Positions 17,697-26,648 of a stretch of DNA of 64,000 nucleotides are shown here, piece after piece. Position numbers and translations under genes: made by a program. Each line of letters starts with the position of its first letter. Position 1 is the first letter of the stretch. The notes below the pieces were generated by a model. That model did not search any database. It saw only the letters and a program-made list of their open reading frames with translations, and had not been told where the DNA came from. The DNA comes from FEN-1297 sp963710735 (GTDB lineage Bacteria; Bacteroidota; Ignavibacteria; Ignavibacteriales; Ignavibacteriaceae). The stretch spans positions 1-64,000 of the forward strand of contig CAVQBN010000013.1 of assembly GCA_963710735.1 (NCBI GenBank). Reading direction: 5' to 3'.

Positions 17697-18989
17697 TTAA
17701 ATTACTCTGCCGAACAAATCGTATTCGTCAAAGTCATTAACCTCAACAGTATAAAAATTTCCCATTATAATCGGATTACCGTTAAGCGGTATTAAAATTT
17801 CACCATCAACTTCCGGTGCGTCTCTGTATGAGCGACCGACATAAAAATCTCCCTCTGCTCTTTCGATAAGTACTTTCAATTTTTTCCCGACAAAACTTTT
17901 ATTTTTTTCGAGTGAAATTTCTTTCTGAATTTCCATTAGGATTTCTTTTCTTCTCTGCTTAACATTTTCCGGAACCGGATCGCCTAAGATATAACTAGTT
18001 GTGTTTTCTTCTACAGAAAATGTAAATACTCCAATCCTATCAAATTTTATTTCGCGAACGAAATTACGTAATTCTTCAAAATCTTTTTCGGTTTCGTTCG
18101 GATAACCAACAATAAAAGTTGTTCTTAAAGTTATATCCGGAATTCTATTTTTCAGTTTAGATAATAAACCCCTGGTTCTTTCTGAAGTTACGCCGCGTCT
18201 CATTGATTTTAAAATGTCATCTGAAATATGCTGTAAAGGTATATCGATATAATTACAGATTTTCGGATTATCAGCGATTACATCTATCAACTCATCAGGG
18301 AACTTTGAAGGATAAGCATACATTAATCTGATCCATTCAATTCCTTCAACTTCACTTAACTTATTTAACAAATCTGCTATTATACGTTTATTATAAATAT
18401 CAATTCCGTAATCTGTTGTATCCTGTGCTATAACAACCAATTCTTTTGTATTATTTCTTGCAAGGAATTCAGCTTCACGAATTAAATCATCCATAGGTTT
18501 CGATTTATGCTTCCCTCTCATTAAAGGTATGGCACAAAACGAGCAAGGATGATCACATCCCTCTGAAATTTTAAGGTACGCAGTATGAGAAGGTGTTGTA
18601 AGAAATCTTTCTCCTAAAAGGTCATACTTTAATTCACCCCCTAGTTGCTTTAGAATGCCTTCGTATTTCTCTGTCCCGAAGAAAGCATCTACTTCAGGAA
18701 TTTCCTTTACCAGATCATCCATATATCTCTCGGAAAGGCAACCGGCAACAATAATTTTTTTTATTTTTCCTTCCTGTTTTAAGGCTACAGCATTCAAAAT
18801 TGTATCAACAGATTCCTTTTTAGCCGCCTCAATAAATCCGCACGTATTTATAATTACTGTTTCTGCTTTGTTGGGATCATCAATTAATTTTAAATTATTC
18901 AGCCTTAATTGATTCATCAGTCGTTCCGAATCAACTGTATTTTTTGCACAACCTAATGTAATTACACTAACTTTTTCTTTACTGTTCAT
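17697..18989 (-). CDS. rimO: Ribosomal protein S12 methylthiotransferase RimO
   Basis: A 430-residue radical-SAM methylthiotransferase that modifies an aspartate of ribosomal protein S12. The N-terminal cluster cysteines are C14 (LGCAKNTVDSE), C50 (NTCGFIEAAKKES) and C84 (GCLSER). The radical-SAM triad is C145, C149 and C152 (EGCDHPCSFC). A C-terminal TRAM domain starts near residue 365. LGCAKN and NTCGFI separate it from MiaB, which is encoded separately at 29463-30812. Confidence 0.97.
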   Translation of the reverse strand: MNSKEKVSVITLGCAKNTVDSERLMNQLRLNNLKLIDDPNKAETVIINTCGFIEAAKKESVDTILNAVALKQEGKIKKIIVAGCLSERYMDDLVKEIPEVDAFFGTEKYEGILKQLGGELKYDLLGERFLTTPSHTAYLKISEGCDHPCSFCAIPLMRGKHKSKPMDDLIREAEFLARNNTKELVVIAQDTTDYGIDIYNKRIIADLLNKLSEVEGIEWIRLMYAYPSKFPDELIDVIADNPKICNYIDIPLQHISDDILKSMRRGVTSERTRGLLSKLKNRIPDITLRTTFIVGYPNETEKDFEELRNFVREIKFDRIGVFTFSVEENTTSYILGDPVPENVKQRRKEILMEIQKEISLEKNKSFVGKKLKVLIERAEGDFYVGRSYRDAPEVDGEILIPLNGNPIIMGNFYTVEVNDFDEYDLFGRVI

Positions 18990-19015
18990 TAAATATGTCT
19001 CATCTGTATCTAAAT

Positions 19016-19840
19016 CTATTTACCAAAGTACTTCAAGTATAATAAAATTAATGGTGCTGTATATAATAATGAATCAAACCTATCGAATATCCCGCCGTGG
19101 CCAGGGATCAGATTAGATGAATCTTTTACACCGGCATCTCTTTTAAATAATGATTCTATTAAATCGCCGACCTGTCCAAATATTCCTATTATGATTCCGA
19201 ATGCAATAACCGTTTCCCATGATAAGAATTTTACTATTAAAAGCTTCGCCAAAATCATCGATAATATGGCGAAAATAAAGCCAAAAATTGCGCCTTCCCA
19301 GCTTTTCTTCGGACTTACTCTTGGAAAAAGTTTATGCTTTCCTAATGCTGTGCCGCCGAAAAATGCAGCCGAATCACAAATCCAGATGGTCGCAAACATT
19401 GATATGATTATGTAGCCGCCTCTTAAATATATATCACCGGTATGCGGATAATATTCCCTAATTCCAATTAATGAACCGGCAAATAATCCGATATAAAATA
19501 TTCCCAATAATGTAGTGCCGACATTATATATTGCGGACTCTTTATTTCGGAAAAGTTCAACTAACGTTAAAATTGAAACTAAAATTAAAAAGAAGGAAAA
19601 AGTTTCGAATAAAAAATTAAATTGGTTTAGCAGCAGAAAGAATACTGCTAAGAGCCCGATCAAAATATTTGCCGATACTCCCTTTTTCTTAGCCAGCATA
19701 GTAAATTCATAATATGAGGTTAATGCAATCAGAAGAACAAATACAAAGAAATATATACTACCAAAATAACATGCTGCTAAAATAAGAGGAATAGTTACAA
19801 TTGATACTAAAACACGTTTTGCGGTGTTTCCAATTGCCAT
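19016..19840 (-). CDS. cdsA: Phosphatidate cytidylyltransferase
   Basis: A 274-residue polytopic inner-membrane enzyme that makes CDP-diacylglycerol from phosphatidate and CTP. The C-terminal signature is complete: CDSAAFFGG, SPKKSWEGAI, GDLIESLFKRDAGVKDSS and GHGGIFDRFDS. There are about eight hydrophobic segments. Its start overlaps the stop of the upstream zinc-ribbon gene by one base. Confidence 0.97.
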   Translation of the reverse strand: MAIGNTAKRVLVSIVTIPLILAACYFGSIYFFVFVLLIALTSYYEFTMLAKKKGVSANILIGLLAVFFLLLNQFNFLFETFSFFLILVSILTLVELFRNKESAIYNVGTTLLGIFYIGLFAGSLIGIREYYPHTGDIYLRGGYIIISMFATIWICDSAAFFGGTALGKHKLFPRVSPKKSWEGAIFGFIFAILSMILAKLLIVKFLSWETVIAFGIIIGIFGQVGDLIESLFKRDAGVKDSSNLIPGHGGIFDRFDSLLYTAPLILLYLKYFGK

Positions 19841-20193
19841 TATTGGTCTTCTTCTTGATCTGTTGATTGATTTTTTATTTGTTCAATAAAGTTGAGTGCA
19901 CTTTGAACATCTTCCTTATGAACTAATAATTTTACAACTGAAAAATCACCTGGAGCCGGGAAATTTCTGTCTTTCTGAGATAACATAGTTGCGGAAATTC
20001 CTGCACCCTCTAAATTATCTCTCAGCATTTCTATTTCATATTCATAGCTGGAGGTGTAAACAACTTCCCAATTTTCCTCCGTCCAATCTTCCGGTTTAAT
20101 AAAATATTTATCATCCACTAAAGCATTTCCGCAATCCGGACAGATGGTTACTCCTTCTACATATTGATATTCACAATTTGGACATACTGGCAT
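19840..20193 (-). CDS. Zinc-ribbon protein with DUF2007-like domain
   Basis: A 117-residue cytoplasmic protein. Residues 1-24 form a zinc ribbon (CPNC ... CPDC). Residues about 45-105 resemble the DUF2007 'putative signal transducing protein' domain (VVYTSSYEYEIEMLRDNLEGAG, then VKLLVHKEDVQSALNFIE). Its function is unknown. It sits between a CPBP protease (10 bp) and cdsA (1-bp overlap), suggesting coupling to membrane-related genes. Confidence 0.85.
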   Translation of the reverse strand: MPVCPNCEYQYVEGVTICPDCGNALVDDKYFIKPEDWTEENWEVVYTSSYEYEIEMLRDNLEGAGISATMLSQKDRNFPAPGDFSVVKLLVHKEDVQSALNFIEQIKNQSTDQEEDQ

Positions 20194-20203
20194 AACTCCT
20201 CCT

Positions 20204-21178
20204 CTATATTTTTTCTCTTGATGAATAATATTTATTGATTATAAATACCACACCTGCAAGAAGCACTGCTAAACCTAGAGACATCATTAATGCTGGACCT
20301 AATTTAAAGTCTTTATCTACCGTGGAATTAATAATATTATCATCACCATAAATAAAATAAAATATAATTGCAACAAAATTATTAAGGAAATGCATCGACA
20401 TCGGTACAAAAATCGAGTTACTTTTATAAGCTGCATAACCAAAATAAAATCCCAAAGCCATTAACGGTAATAATGCATAGGGATTAAAGTGATACAAACC
20501 GAAGAAAACTGCAGTAATGAGTGCTGCCCATATCGGTTTCATCTTAAATTCAAAACTCCTTTGGATGAAACCTCTAAACATCACTTCCTCGCAGACAGCA
20601 GGAACAATAGAAACAACAATTATTACTAGTAATATTCCAAATACAGAATGCGCCGATAATAAATTGCCGTAAGTTTTGTCCACTAAATCATTCAATTTAT
20701 CCAGAAGCGACTTTGCCGAGTGAATAAAAGGAGAACTAGCCGCCCATAAATTAATAAAATAATTTTGGATTGAAAGATAGTATTGTATTAGCGGAGTAAG
20801 AATTATCATTCCCAGGGTAAATAAAAGTATTTCCTCCCACTTTGGAAATTTAAACCGGATGATTTCCGTAACATCTTCGTAAAAAAATTTAGCAAAAATA
20901 AGTGCAGGCAATAAAATAAAAAGGATCTGCCCTGCCATTGTCATTAATCTCATACTATTAACTGGTGCATTTTGCAGATTAAGGCCGAAGATTAAAAGAG
21001 TTAATAATCCTCCAACAAACTGGTAAAGGAAAAAACCTCCGAATAAGCCGATAAAAGCCGCTGCAATTGGTGATATTTTGGGATGTATTTTGGAAAGAGG
21101 TGATAATTCGTTAAAATTTTCATCCGTTTCTTTATTTTCAGGTCCCTGAATATCCGGTATATTGTTAAATTCATCCAT
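20204..21178 (-). CDS. CPBP family intramembrane metalloprotease
   Basis: An approximately 324-residue polytopic membrane protein with the CPBP/CAAX-protease (Abi) motifs: EEVMFRGFIQ (catalytic EE and arginine), a histidine in FFGLYHFNP, and HFLNN. It is placed in the prenyl-protein or bacteriocin-immunity-like protease family; the substrate is unknown. I place the start at the ATG of MDEFNN rather than at the TTG four codons earlier, because neither has a clear Shine-Dalgarno and ATG is the better codon. A TATAAT hexamer on this strand at 21235-21240 could be its -10. Confidence 0.9.
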   Translation of the reverse strand: MDEFNNIPDIQGPENKETDENFNELSPLSKIHPKISPIAAAFIGLFGGFFLYQFVGGLLTLLIFGLNLQNAPVNSMRLMTMAGQILFILLPALIFAKFFYEDVTEIIRFKFPKWEEILLFTLGMIILTPLIQYYLSIQNYFINLWAASSPFIHSAKSLLDKLNDLVDKTYGNLLSAHSVFGILLVIIVVSIVPAVCEEVMFRGFIQRSFEFKMKPIWAALITAVFFGLYHFNPYALLPLMALGFYFGYAAYKSNSIFVPMSMHFLNNFVAIIFYFIYGDDNIINSTVDKDFKLGPALMMSLGLAVLLAGVVFIINKYYSSREKI

Positions 21179-21338
21179 AGGTAAAATCAAAATAAAAAAA
21201 AGAGTAAATATTTCCTATCGAAATATCCATTAGTATTATATGAAATATAGCTTAATTCAATTGAACTTGTAGTTAACCCAAGTACAATTCAAAAAAAGAG
21301 AAATGGTACTGGTTTTTTATTTTATATTGAGTTCAATT

Positions 21339-22142
21339 TTAAGGATTCACTTTTGATGTTAATGGTCCTGCTAATCCCTGGTAACTTGTAAGAACAGCAT
21401 CAATTGCCCCGATTACTACCTTGGTTTTTACTTTAACAGGTATTTTTAGATTATCATCAGAGAGCCAAACGAAAATACTGCCCTCGCTTTTAAATAATCC
21501 GCCTTTTACAACTATTGGTTCAACAATAATACAATTAAAAGTCCCGGCAGGAACAGTTGCCTGCTCTTTACCAAGATATTTTACATCCAGGTTGTAAACT
21601 GTATCTTTATAAAAATTTTCAAGATGAATAAGATCACCAACTTTAAGTTTGGTAAAATCCAAAGTTCGTGCATAATAAAAAGCAGATACAATATCATTGA
21701 CATAACGAGGAATTTTATACTCTCCACCGGAAGTTTTTGCTCTGCCGTTCCGCTGATCAAAGAATGCTGAAAAATCTCTGCTGAAGCTGCCCTCTCTGAT
21801 ATGCTGCTCAAACCTCCATGGGAATATCCCCTCTTCGTCTACAAAAGTTTCATAATGATCTCTAACTTTATAGATCCAATCAAAACTAGGTACGGAATTT
21901 ACATCAAAAGTAATGTCGTAAACATTTCTGCCGACAATCCTTCTCATCCTAGGAATGGCCATCGTTGCAACTCCGGCAGTGACAAATCCATACTTAACGT
22001 CAAATGTAAGTTTTTCACCGACTTTAAAAGCTTTGTTATCAATTTTTCTAAATTCAGTATTATCATCGCCCTTACCTTTGCATAATACAAAAGGAGACAT
22101 AAAACTTAGAAGTAGAAAAAGAGTCAAAATTTTATTAGACAT
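21339..22142 (-). CDS. DUF3108 domain-containing exported protein
   Basis: A 267-residue protein with a signal peptide (about 1-21). It has the DUF3108 pattern: KVGEKLTFDVKYGFVTAGVA, YDITFDVNSVPSFDWIYKV, then ARTLDFTKLKVGD and VWLSDDNLKIPVKVKTKV. The family is periplasmic or outer-membrane associated, of unproven function, with a lipocalin/LolA-like beta fold often suspected. It overlaps the end of the upstream heptosyltransferase gene by 8 bp, implying a link to envelope polysaccharide genes. Confidence 0.88.
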   Translation of the reverse strand: MSNKILTLFLLLSFMSPFVLCKGKGDDNTEFRKIDNKAFKVGEKLTFDVKYGFVTAGVATMAIPRMRRIVGRNVYDITFDVNSVPSFDWIYKVRDHYETFVDEEGIFPWRFEQHIREGSFSRDFSAFFDQRNGRAKTSGGEYKIPRYVNDIVSAFYYARTLDFTKLKVGDLIHLENFYKDTVYNLDVKYLGKEQATVPAGTFNCIIVEPIVVKGGLFKSEGSIFVWLSDDNLKIPVKVKTKVVIGAIDAVLTSYQGLAGPLTSKVNP

Positions 22143-23190
22143 TAAATTCTCCGTTTATAAGTATATCTTGATAAATTTTATCAACTTGGTTGAAAACGCT
22201 TCTAATATTAATACTGCTCATACAATCCAAACGCTCACACTGTTCCCTTGTGCAGTTTGAACAATTTATTTCCGGGATAAAAATACTTTTTTTATTTGTA
22301 TATGGACCCCATCTTTTGGGAGAACATGATAAAATTTTAGGATAAAAACCGATAGTATATTTGCCCAGCGCCGCAGCTATATGAATCGGGCCTGTAGAAT
22401 TTGATATAAATATGGAAGATTTATTAATCAAAGCAACCATTTCCGATAAGTTAAATTTTCCTGCAAAATTTTTAATATTTTCATTCAACTTTAATTCTTC
22501 GCAAATGCCCTTTTCAGATTCCTGTCCGGTAATAATAATCGAAGCATTCAATTTTTCATACAGCAATTTAACTAATTCTTTGAATTTATAAAGCGGCAGA
22601 TCTATTGCACTTCCTCCACTGCCGGGATGAACAATAATGATCGGTTTATTTTTTGAGACACTATTGCTCGATAAAACTTTCTCAACAAATTCTTTACTTT
22701 TAACGGAAGGTTTTAAATCAAATTTTACAGAATCAGGTTTAATATTTTCTTGTATCCCGAAAATAGAGAGCAAATCCAGATTAAATTCCAGCTCATGTTT
22801 TTCTGCATATTTTCTGTGTTCAAAAACTTTTCGATTAAAAAGAAATGAATACCATCGATAGCCGGTACCAATCCGTATTTTAATTCTTGATAAAAATATT
22901 ATTAAAGCTGTCACAAAATTCGGAGAAACTATAATTGCAGAATCAAATTTAAACCGAGTTATTTCTTTTACACTTTCTTTTAATAAGACTTTTTTCCCCT
23001 CTTCTTTCAGAAGAATAACATTATTGATATAAGGATGATTTTCAACTAAAGATTTTGTGTAGTTCTTTACAAGGAAAGTAACTTTACAGTCAGGAAAATA
23101 TTTTTTTATAATATTTGCAATAGGCAAAGACAGCACAACATCGCCAATCCGGTCTGTCCTTACAATTAAAATATTCTTGGGTTGAATCAT
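22135..23190 (-). CDS. Glycosyltransferase family 9 (heptosyltransferase-like) 1
   Basis: A 351-residue GT-B enzyme of the ADP-heptose:LPS heptosyltransferase family. It opens NILIVRTDRIGDVVLSLP. The donor-site region has IIIVHPGSGGSAIDLP and IFISNSTGPIHIAAALG. It probably adds a heptose or related sugar to lipid A core on the cytoplasmic face. A cysteine-rich C-terminus (INCSNCTREQCERLDCM) is common in GT9 proteins of this phylum. It overlaps the glycosylase gene by 4 bp (ATGA) and DUF3108 by 8 bp. Confidence 0.9.
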   Translation of the reverse strand: MIQPKNILIVRTDRIGDVVLSLPIANIIKKYFPDCKVTFLVKNYTKSLVENHPYINNVILLKEEGKKVLLKESVKEITRFKFDSAIIVSPNFVTALIIFLSRIKIRIGTGYRWYSFLFNRKVFEHRKYAEKHELEFNLDLLSIFGIQENIKPDSVKFDLKPSVKSKEFVEKVLSSNSVSKNKPIIIVHPGSGGSAIDLPLYKFKELVKLLYEKLNASIIITGQESEKGICEELKLNENIKNFAGKFNLSEMVALINKSSIFISNSTGPIHIAAALGKYTIGFYPKILSCSPKRWGPYTNKKSIFIPEINCSNCTREQCERLDCMSSINIRSVFNQVDKIYQDILINGEFNV

Positions 23191-23801
23191 CTTTTTGATA
23201 CGTAAAGATTATCTTTAATATAAAAGCGCCATGGCAAATCGACAGATTTTTTTATACCGATTCTTTTACTTACTACAATATCCTCTTCTTTAATATTGGG
23301 CGCATCTAAAATGTATACTTTATTCCCCGTCAAATCTAATCCGTAATGTGTTTTATTTATTGACATTGCCTGACAAATTTTACCAGGCCCGTTAGTTAAA
23401 TTATATTTTTCTTTTTCATTTACCAAATTTTTATTAAATCTGTTTTTTATCATAAAGTCAATCCCTTTAAGAGGTTCAATCGCTCTTATGAGAACTGCTG
23501 TACCCTTTCCAATTTCTCCGGTTACAACATTGCAGCAGAAATGCACACCGTATGTAAAGTAAACATAGAAAAATCCGCCTATCCCGAACATAATTTCATT
23601 TCGTTTGGTTTTTCCGATAAAAGTATGGGCTGCTTCATCTATAGATCCATCGTATGCTTCAACTTCCACAATTCTACCCGATAAAATTTGGCCTTTGTCC
23701 TTCTTTACAAGGATTTTACCAAGCAATTCCTTAGCTACAGTATGTAATTCACGTGTATAAAAATTACGATCTAATTTTTTTTGATTATTGCTAGGAGTCA
23801 T
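23187..23801 (-). CDS. 3-methyladenine DNA glycosylase (AAG/MPG family)
   Basis: A 204-residue DNA glycosylase that removes alkylated and deaminated purines. Family landmarks are LAKELLGK-like AKELLGKILV, the catalytic region VEVEAY (E48 general base, Y50), H59 in DEAAHTF, YVYFTYGVHFCCNVV, RAIEPLKG, and NGPGKICQAMSI. Length is standard. It is placed between a TPR gene and a heptosyltransferase, overlapping the latter by 4 bp. Confidence 0.95.
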   Translation of the reverse strand: MTPSNNQKKLDRNFYTRELHTVAKELLGKILVKKDKGQILSGRIVEVEAYDGSIDEAAHTFIGKTKRNEIMFGIGGFFYVYFTYGVHFCCNVVTGEIGKGTAVLIRAIEPLKGIDFMIKNRFNKNLVNEKEKYNLTNGPGKICQAMSINKTHYGLDLTGNKVYILDAPNIKEEDIVVSKRIGIKKSVDLPWRFYIKDNLYVSKR

Positions 23802-23844
23802 TTTTATAGAAAAGGTAAAAGAGGGATATTTGTTTAATAAAAAA

Positions 23845-24552
23845 TTAGGATTCTAATTCAGATTTTAGCTCATTTATCTTCTGCAAAAAGTATTCTTTTT
23901 TATCGGGTTCTTTTAAAACCAACTTTTTATATACACCAATTGCTTCTTTAAATTCACCCTGTGCAACGTAAATTTTAGCCAGAGTTTCCGATACTATCAT
24001 GCTTTGGCTTGATATCTTGGTTAACAAATTATTAGCAGAAGTATCTGCATTATTTAATTCAGGAATTTTAGCGGCAGAAATTTCACGGGCAATCTGGCCC
24101 AACCTGTCGTCAACGGATATCGATTTTTTTTCGCTTTCTTTTTTCTCACTCAGAAAAAAATCAGGTTCATTAGGAATATTAATATCAGAATCCACCATAA
24201 ATATATTTCTGGAGTTGTTTTCGAAAAGCGACCTCTGCTTTTTAATGTTCTCCAATTCTTTAAGGTAGTAATCGTAAGTTTTTTTTGAATGGATTAAATC
24301 GCTTCCCTTTTTGATATTTTTTAAAGCCATGGGATAATTACCAACTAAAGTATAGGCTTTACTCAAGATAAGATAAGCAGTTGAATATTGCGGAAATTGT
24401 TCAATACCGCTATTAAGAATGTCTATTGCTTTTTCAACATTATTTTGTTCGATCTCCGTATTTGCAGTTCTGACAAATAATGGAGATCTTTTATCATACT
24501 CATAAATTAAGTTTACTTTATTATTAAATATTTCCGTTGTTGACTTTGCCAA
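23845..24552 (-). CDS. TPR-containing protein
   Basis: A 235-residue protein without a signal peptide, containing tetratricopeptide repeats: NVEKAIDILNSGIEQFPQYSTAYLILSKAY and a following unit in the first 85 residues, and a last unit, VAQGEFKEAIGVYKKLVLKEPDK, near residues 195-218. The centre is charged and probably unstructured. It is likely a cytoplasmic scaffold; the partner is unknown. It lies 9 bp after the glycosyltransferase gene, so they probably work or are expressed together. Confidence 0.8.
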   Translation of the reverse strand: MAKSTTEIFNNKVNLIYEYDKRSPLFVRTANTEIEQNNVEKAIDILNSGIEQFPQYSTAYLILSKAYTLVGNYPMALKNIKKGSDLIHSKKTYDYYLKELENIKKQRSLFENNSRNIFMVDSDINIPNEPDFFLSEKKESEKKSISVDDRLGQIAREISAAKIPELNNADTSANNLLTKISSQSMIVSETLAKIYVAQGEFKEAIGVYKKLVLKEPDKKEYFLQKINELKSELES

Positions 24553-24560
24553 AATTACGC

Positions 24561-26012
24561 CTAGATTTTTGAAAACGCATGCTTAATTGATGTTAAAGAA
24601 ACAAATGAAAATCCAAGGAAAAATAAAAACTGAAAAGGAAGAGCAGCTATTTCAAGGAAATAAATTGAGGCAGCAACACCAACAAGGCAATATACTGCCA
24701 TTATTAATTCCACAATAACTGATAGTCCGAGCTTTTTACTTGTATATCGTTTACCTAGCCATGAGTCTTTATTTCCCTCAACTTTAAATTTGGGAGTACG
24801 GACAAATTCACTTTTTCTATTCATTAATCCTTCAAAAACTGCTCTCGAATTATTTACTGCAAATCCCATACTGCCTGCCATAAAAAGAGGAAATAAAACA
24901 ATCTTTTTTCGCCAGTCTTCCCTAATATCTTTTTGAGAGTATAAGTAAAACATAAAAGAACTTACAAACGCAAGAACAAATAACGACATTACAGCAAAAT
25001 ATAATTGGTGAGGCCCGCTGTTCTTAATAAAGATTAGCGGAACATTTAAGATTGCTGCTAAAAGGATAAACGGAAATACAAGATTATTTGTTAAATGAAA
25101 TGTAGCTTGAAGTTTAACTCTTAATGGAATTTTTGATCTCCAAACTAAAGGTAAAATTTTCTTTGCAGTTTCAATGGCACCCTTAGTCCATCTAAATTGC
25201 TGATTTTTTAATGCATTAATTTCGGAAGGAAGTTCTGCAGGAGAAGTAAAATCTTTTAAGAAAACAAACCTCCAGCCATTTAATTGAGCACGATAACTGA
25301 GGTCTAAATCTTCTGTTAAAGTATCGGCTTCCCAATTACCTGCATCTTCAATACAGGCTCTTTTCCAGATACCGCCTGTTCCGTTAAAATTAATAAAAAA
25401 ACCGGCTTTATTTCTTACGGTTTGTTCAATTACAAAATGCCCGTCTAATGCTAGAGCCTGAGCCCTGGTTAAAATTGAATAATCGCCATTAATATGTTCC
25501 CAGCGAGTTTGAACCATGCCGACTTTTTCATCGCTGAAGAATGAAAGAGTTTTTTTCAAAAATTCTTTTTGGGGAATAAAATCGGCATCAAAGATCGCAA
25601 TATATTCACCCTTAGCTGTCTTCATGGCTTCTTTTAAAGCTCCGGCTTTAAATCCTTCTCTGCTTGACCTTCTGATATGCTTAATATCAAATCCTTCATT
25701 CTTTTTCTCAGCAACAATTCGGGCAACTATTTGTACAGTTTCATCCGTCGAGTCATCTAAGACTTGAATTTCCAATAAATTTTTCGGGTAATCAATTTCA
25801 CATACTGAATCAATAAGTCGGTCTACAACATAAAGTTCATTATAAAGAGGAAGCTGAATTGTTACTTTAGAATTGGGAACAAAATTTTCTTTAGCAACGT
25901 TTTTAACGTGTTTATACTTGTTGTAATAAAAGATCATTATAAAACCGTGCAAACCGAAAACAAAAAGTACAAAAAGCGAAACGAAATACGATATTAGGAC
26001 AACATTATCCAT
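24561..26012 (-). CDS. Family 2 glycosyltransferase, cellulose synthase-like membrane protein
   Basis: A 483-residue processive-type GT2. One N-terminal helix (about 5-28) is followed by a cytoplasmic GT-A domain with LDDSTDET, IFDADFIP, TEDLDLSYR and QQFRWTKGA (QxxRW). Several C-terminal helices follow. This D-D-TED-QxxRW set defines cellulose/hyaluronan/glucomannan synthase-like enzymes that polymerise and extrude a beta-glycan. No bcsB, PilZ domain or export genes are adjacent, so the product is unknown; it may instead glycosylate a lipid. Confidence 0.92.
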   Translation of the reverse strand: MDNVVLISYFVSLFVLFVFGLHGFIMIFYYNKYKHVKNVAKENFVPNSKVTIQLPLYNELYVVDRLIDSVCEIDYPKNLLEIQVLDDSTDETVQIVARIVAEKKNEGFDIKHIRRSSREGFKAGALKEAMKTAKGEYIAIFDADFIPQKEFLKKTLSFFSDEKVGMVQTRWEHINGDYSILTRAQALALDGHFVIEQTVRNKAGFFINFNGTGGIWKRACIEDAGNWEADTLTEDLDLSYRAQLNGWRFVFLKDFTSPAELPSEINALKNQQFRWTKGAIETAKKILPLVWRSKIPLRVKLQATFHLTNNLVFPFILLAAILNVPLIFIKNSGPHQLYFAVMSLFVLAFVSSFMFYLYSQKDIREDWRKKIVLFPLFMAGSMGFAVNNSRAVFEGLMNRKSEFVRTPKFKVEGNKDSWLGKRYTSKKLGLSVIVELIMAVYCLVGVAASIYFLEIAALPFQFLFFLGFSFVSLTSIKHAFSKI

Positions 26013-26042
26013 TTTAAAACCTTTAAAAAATAATATTTATCG

Positions 26043-26648
26043 TCACCAGCCGGAAACCGTATCAAGAAGAATATCATCAGTTATTCTATCAATCGCAGTT
26101 TCAATAGCATTCTTTCTATCATTTATAGATCCTCCAGAAGGATAATCACCATAATTAGAAAAACTTTTATCATAAATTGTTTTTCGTTTTACCAGGTCTT
26201 TATACACAACCCGGACAGTAATAGTAATTCTCCTGGAAGTTACATTTTCACCAGCTGCAATTACAGATGGCACATCACTCAAAGAAGTTATTGTACATTC
26301 AAGAATTGCATCAGCATTAGATTTATTAGTAACCTGTAAGGTATTATCGTCAATAAATTTCTGCGTCAGCTTGCTCGTGAACATCTCGCTCAATCCGGGT
26401 TCACCCGAACTACTTCGATCTTCAGCATTTGGAATAGCAATAGTTTTAAGATGCTTTGGAACCGAAGCTCCAGTAAAAGAATATGCACAACAACCAGTAA
26501 AATTAATTAGCAAATAGGTGATAAACAAGACAAGAATAATGGGGTTTGCCGATTTGTTATTTAGGTGACTTTCAATGTTCTTTTTAGAAACACTCACATC
26601 GGTTAGTTTACTAAAAAGTTGCTTAAAATTGTGCGATTTACAAGCCAT
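26043..26648 (-). CDS. lptE: LptE-like LPS-assembly lipoprotein
   Basis: A roughly 201-residue protein. The hydrophobic stretch ILVLFITYLLINFTGC ends in a lipobox-like FTGC and leads into CAYSFTGASVPKHLKTIAIPN. It continues with FTSKLTQKFIDDNTLQVTNKSNADAILECTI and RRITITVRVVYKDL, the pattern of LptE in Bacteroidota relatives (plug of LptD). Unusually, about 35 residues precede the hydrophobic segment. I chose the ATG at 26646-26648 (11-bp overlap with the sigma-54 gene); an upstream ATG at 26681 is possible. Coupled to the regulator gene. Confidence 0.8.
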   Translation of the reverse strand: MACKSHNFKQLFSKLTDVSVSKKNIESHLNNKSANPIILVLFITYLLINFTGCCAYSFTGASVPKHLKTIAIPNAEDRSSSGEPGLSEMFTSKLTQKFIDDNTLQVTNKSNADAILECTITSLSDVPSVIAAGENVTSRRITITVRVVYKDLVKRKTIYDKSFSNYGDYPSGGSINDRKNAIETAIDRITDDILLDTVSGW

